From NCBI GenBank assembly GCA_001781275.1, contig MFLH01000050.1:1-6418 (forward strand): 6,418 bases of DNA. The letters are read 5' to 3'. Under the pieces are notes generated by a model, which was given only the letters and a program-made list of their open reading frames with translations, was not told the DNA's origin and searched no databases. Below are positions 5,249 through 6,418 of this stretch, in pieces. This stretch comes from Candidatus Kaiserbacteria bacterium RIFCSPHIGHO2_02_FULL_54_11b (GTDB lineage Bacteria > Patescibacteriota > Minisyncoccia > Phycocordibacterales > UBA2100). The position numbers and the translations under genes were made by a program. Within the stretch, counting starts at the first letter, position 1. Each line of letters opens with the position of its first letter.

Positions 5249-5452
5249 ATGGCCAGTCTTCCTCTACGCTTTAAGACTAAGCACCGTGAACGAACCGTCG
5301 TGGTCGAGATGGATGCCAACAAACTAGAGCGTTTGGCGTCTGCTTTTGGCTTTTTCAATCCGGATTTCCTTGCCAGCCTCGACCGCGCCGAGCGGGATAT
5401 CCGCGCCGGCCGCGTACGCAAAGTTTCCTCATTGAGAGACCTGCGCGCGTGA
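5249..5452 (+). CDS. Putative antitoxin of RelE/ParE-type module
   Basis: Predicted 67-aa protein directly upstream of a RelE/ParE-superfamily toxin, with a 4-nt gap between stop and ATG, the usual antitoxin-first order. Its C-terminal half (NPDFLASLDRAERDIRAGRVRKVSSLRDLR, about 38-66) looks like a toxin-wrapping helical tail and resembles residues 43-66 of the 69-aa protein at 6102-6311. The N-terminus (about 1-25) is short and basic, then strand-like, which may be a dimeric DNA-binding part, but I cannot assign the fold. An upstream GTG at 5219 would read through the promoter, so I chose the ATG at 5249. Family call rests mainly on position and tail pattern. Confidence 0.8.
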   Translation: MASLPLRFKTKHRERTVVVEMDANKLERLASAFGFFNPDFLASLDRAERDIRAGRVRKVSSLRDLRA

Positions 5453-5456
5453 CGCT

Positions 5457-5729
5457 ATGATCGAACTCATCATTACTGATGAATTCGCAGAACGATATCG
5501 AGCACTTCCCGCTTCAATTCAAAGGAAGTTGGAGAAGCAGGAACGACTTTTCCGGGAGAATCCGTTTCATCCGTCGCTTCATACCGAGAAGTTGGAGCCA
5601 CGCGCCAGACAATATTGGAGCTTTCGTGTCGATCGGACCTATCGGGTCCTTTTTCGTTTTTTGGACGGCCAGACCGTGGCGCTCATTACGGTCGGCACCC
5701 ACGACTGGGTGTACCGATTACATTTTTAA
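5457..5729 (+). CDS. RelE/ParE-superfamily toxin
   Basis: Predicted 90-aa toxin of the RelE/ParE superfamily, most likely an mRNA interferase that acts at the ribosome. It has the expected two N-terminal helices (FAERYRALPASIQRKLEKQERLF, about 10-32), then YWSFRVDRTYRVLFRF (about 53-68) with basic residues R57 and R60, and ITVGTHDWVYRL (about 77-88) with H82 and Y86. These are the positions where the family keeps its RNA-contacting residues. Length is normal and the frame is intact. It follows its antitoxin by 4 nt with no Shine-Dalgarno site. Copy 3 of the 45-bp element begins 14 nt after the stop; no intrinsic terminator is seen. ParE-like gyrase inhibition cannot be excluded from sequence. 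Confidence 0.9.
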   Translation: MIELIITDEFAERYRALPASIQRKLEKQERLFRENPFHPSLHTEKLEPRARQYWSFRVDRTYRVLFRFLDGQTVALITVGTHDWVYRLHF

Positions 5730-5742
5730 TTTATTGTTTTTC

Positions 5743-5787
5743 CTGTTCTGAAATCACCACCGAAGTGATGGTCTCGGTACAGAAAGG
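5743..5787. repeat. 45-bp dispersed element, copy 3
   Basis: Identical core to copies 1 and 2. Similarity to copy 1 continues for about 30 bp: the tail here reads CTGCTGCCCCACCGCAATAT, close to copy 1's CTGTTTGCCCCATCGCAATAT. It lies 14 nt after the RelE-type toxin stop and 48 nt before the next gene. Confidence 0.85.
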
Positions 5788-5835
5788 GAAACTCTGCTGC
5801 CCCACCGCAATATGCATGCTGCACTTTTTATATCT

Positions 5836-6054
5836 ATGATTACACCGACAAAAACTGTTCCCCGCGATCGACTTCGTTTCCTGGAACACGAAGTTGCGCG
5901 TTATCGTTCCCTGTTCATTTCACTGGTAGGCGAGGATGCCGAAGGCGCGTATCGTCCGGAGCTCGTGGCGCGCGTGTTGAAAACTGCCAGTGAGCGTCCC
6001 ACCAAGATATTCCGGGGAGCATCTCATTTTTTTGCCGACCCCAAACGGACATGA
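5836..6054 (+). CDS. Orphan antitoxin-like small protein
   Basis: Predicted 72-aa protein. It shares layout with the 69-aa gene product just downstream: an N-terminal TKT-x-PR strand, a helix of the form RYRSLFISLVGED, then YRPELVARVLKTASE (about 43-57), a position where antitoxins carry toxin-binding helices. No toxin gene follows; the next gene is another antitoxin-like one with its own promoter. It could be a remnant of a lost pair, an immunity-type antitoxin against a toxin elsewhere, or an unrelated small protein. The ATG at 5836 is chosen by alignment of its N-terminus with the neighbour; an ATG at 5812 would begin inside the repeat tail. No Shine-Dalgarno site and no clear -10 were found. 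Confidence 0.68.
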   Translation: MITPTKTVPRDRLRFLEHEVARYRSLFISLVGEDAEGAYRPELVARVLKTASERPTKIFRGASHFFADPKRT

Positions 6055-6064
6055 TTACGTCAGA

Positions 6065-6093
6065 TTGATTGGCATGGGGTGCTGTGGTATCAT
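6065..6093 (+). promoter_or_regulatory. Promoter for 69-aa antitoxin-like gene
   Basis: TTGATT (6065-6070), a 17-nt spacer, then TATCAT (6088-6093) preceded by TGG. This is the best promoter in the window. The ATG at 6102 is 8 nt past the -10, with no Shine-Dalgarno site, so the mRNA should be leaderless or nearly so. Confidence 0.65.
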
Positions 6094-6101
6094 TATCCTG
6101 T

Positions 6102-6311
6102 ATGGCCAGTAATACCAAGACCATCACCATCCCTCGCGAGGAATACCGCGAGCTTAAGAAGATTCGTTCCCGTTTTGAACAGGTGCTTTCGCTTTTGGAT
6201 GATTTTGAGACAGAAGATGTCCGTCTCTACAAGCCATCCTTCTTGCAAAAGCTCAAGCGAGCACAGCGCGATCTCGCCGCAGGCAAGTATCGCGTACGCA
6301 GTAGATACTAG
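6102..6311 (+). CDS. Antitoxin-like small protein, partner not seen
   Basis: Predicted 69-aa protein. The N-terminus TKTITIPREEYRELKK (about 5-20) is typical of small antitoxins with a strand then a helix. A helix with RSRFEQVLSLLDDFE follows, and the tail YKPSFLQKLKRAQRDLAAGKYRVRS (about 43-67) closely parallels the tail of the 67-aa antitoxin at 5249-5452. In such modules a RelE-type toxin usually follows at once, but the remaining 107 nt contain no ATG and no RelE-like frame. So it is probably an orphan antitoxin, or its toxin gene has been deleted. The upstream TTG at 6069 lies in the promoter and is not the start. Confidence 0.8.
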   Translation: MASNTKTITIPREEYRELKKIRSRFEQVLSLLDDFETEDVRLYKPSFLQKLKRAQRDLAAGKYRVRSRY

Positions 6312-6318
6312 CAAACGG

Positions 6319-6417
6319 TTACTGTAGGACAGTCCGCGGAGCTGGTCGTTCGTGTCGCTGTTGGATAGCAAACACCAGCTTCAGCCGCCGGTCAATCTCG
6401 CGTTTGAGGAGGAGAGG
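6319..6417 (-). CDS. Possible C-terminus of a minus-strand gene
   Basis: A minus-strand frame is open from the window edge to a TAA at 6319-6321, encoding 32 residues that include LLLKREIDRRLKLVFAIQQR and end RTVLQ. The charged, helical look is protein-like, but a plus-strand frame across the same bases (from about 6328) is also open, so this is weak. No family is recognised. If real, it converges on the 69-aa gene with a gap of only 7 nt. Confidence 0.25.
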   Translation of the reverse strand, partial: PLLLKREIDRRLKLVFAIQQRHERPAPRTVLQ

Positions 6418-6418
6418 A

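Noticed and set aside
3602..5787. CRISPR array from the repeated 45-bp unit
   Set aside because: The three copies are about 750 and 1,385 bp apart with genes in between, and no cas gene is present.

Overview
The window looks like an accessory stretch of a Candidate Phyla Radiation (Patescibacteria) genome. This is inferred from: very small genes; several tiny toxin/antitoxin genes without Shine-Dalgarno sites and with a -10 box only 7-13 nt before the ATG; two lipoproteins with long Asp/Ser/Ala linkers; a coiled-coil protein and a 196-aa protein that, from memory, resemble CPR hypotheticals; and short palindromic intergenic repeats. TGA is used as a stop, so recoded CPR lineages (code 25) are excluded. 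No rRNA, tRNA or universal marker is present to fix the lineage; the lipoprotein linkers alone would also suit Myxococcota.

Layout. Positions 1-305 are non-coding. Positions 306-3045 hold two minus-strand lipoprotein genes (261 aa and 576 aa). Each has a strong Shine-Dalgarno site, and both end in the same 3' element: 38 identical bases that start at the stop codon, followed by a second hairpin that differs between the copies but keeps its pairing. Part of the small lipoprotein is paralogous to the N-terminal domain of the large one. A 28-bp near-perfect palindrome lies just upstream of the large lipoprotein's ribosome binding site. Divergent from it is a 99-aa coiled-coil gene (3182-3481) ending at a textbook intrinsic terminator.

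From 3526 onward the window is a small defence/addiction island: hicBA (3694-4170), a minus-strand conserved hypothetical (4496-5086), an antitoxin plus RelE/ParE-type toxin pair (5249-5729), and two lone antitoxin-like genes (5836-6054, 6102-6311). A 45-bp sequence, identical in three copies (3602, 4358, 5743), sits in the gaps around these modules. It folds as a hairpin, with a cUUCGg tetraloop if read on the minus strand. Two copies lie just upstream of plus-strand TA-type genes, and one of them appears to supply the -35 box of hicBA.

How the parts fit: the lipoproteins are probably surface-exposed and extended from the membrane by charged linkers. The TA modules act in the cytoplasm as addiction or stress elements and seem to be separate transcription units. 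The most interesting material is non-coding: the duplicated 3' element, the three-copy 45-bp element and the 28-bp palindrome.
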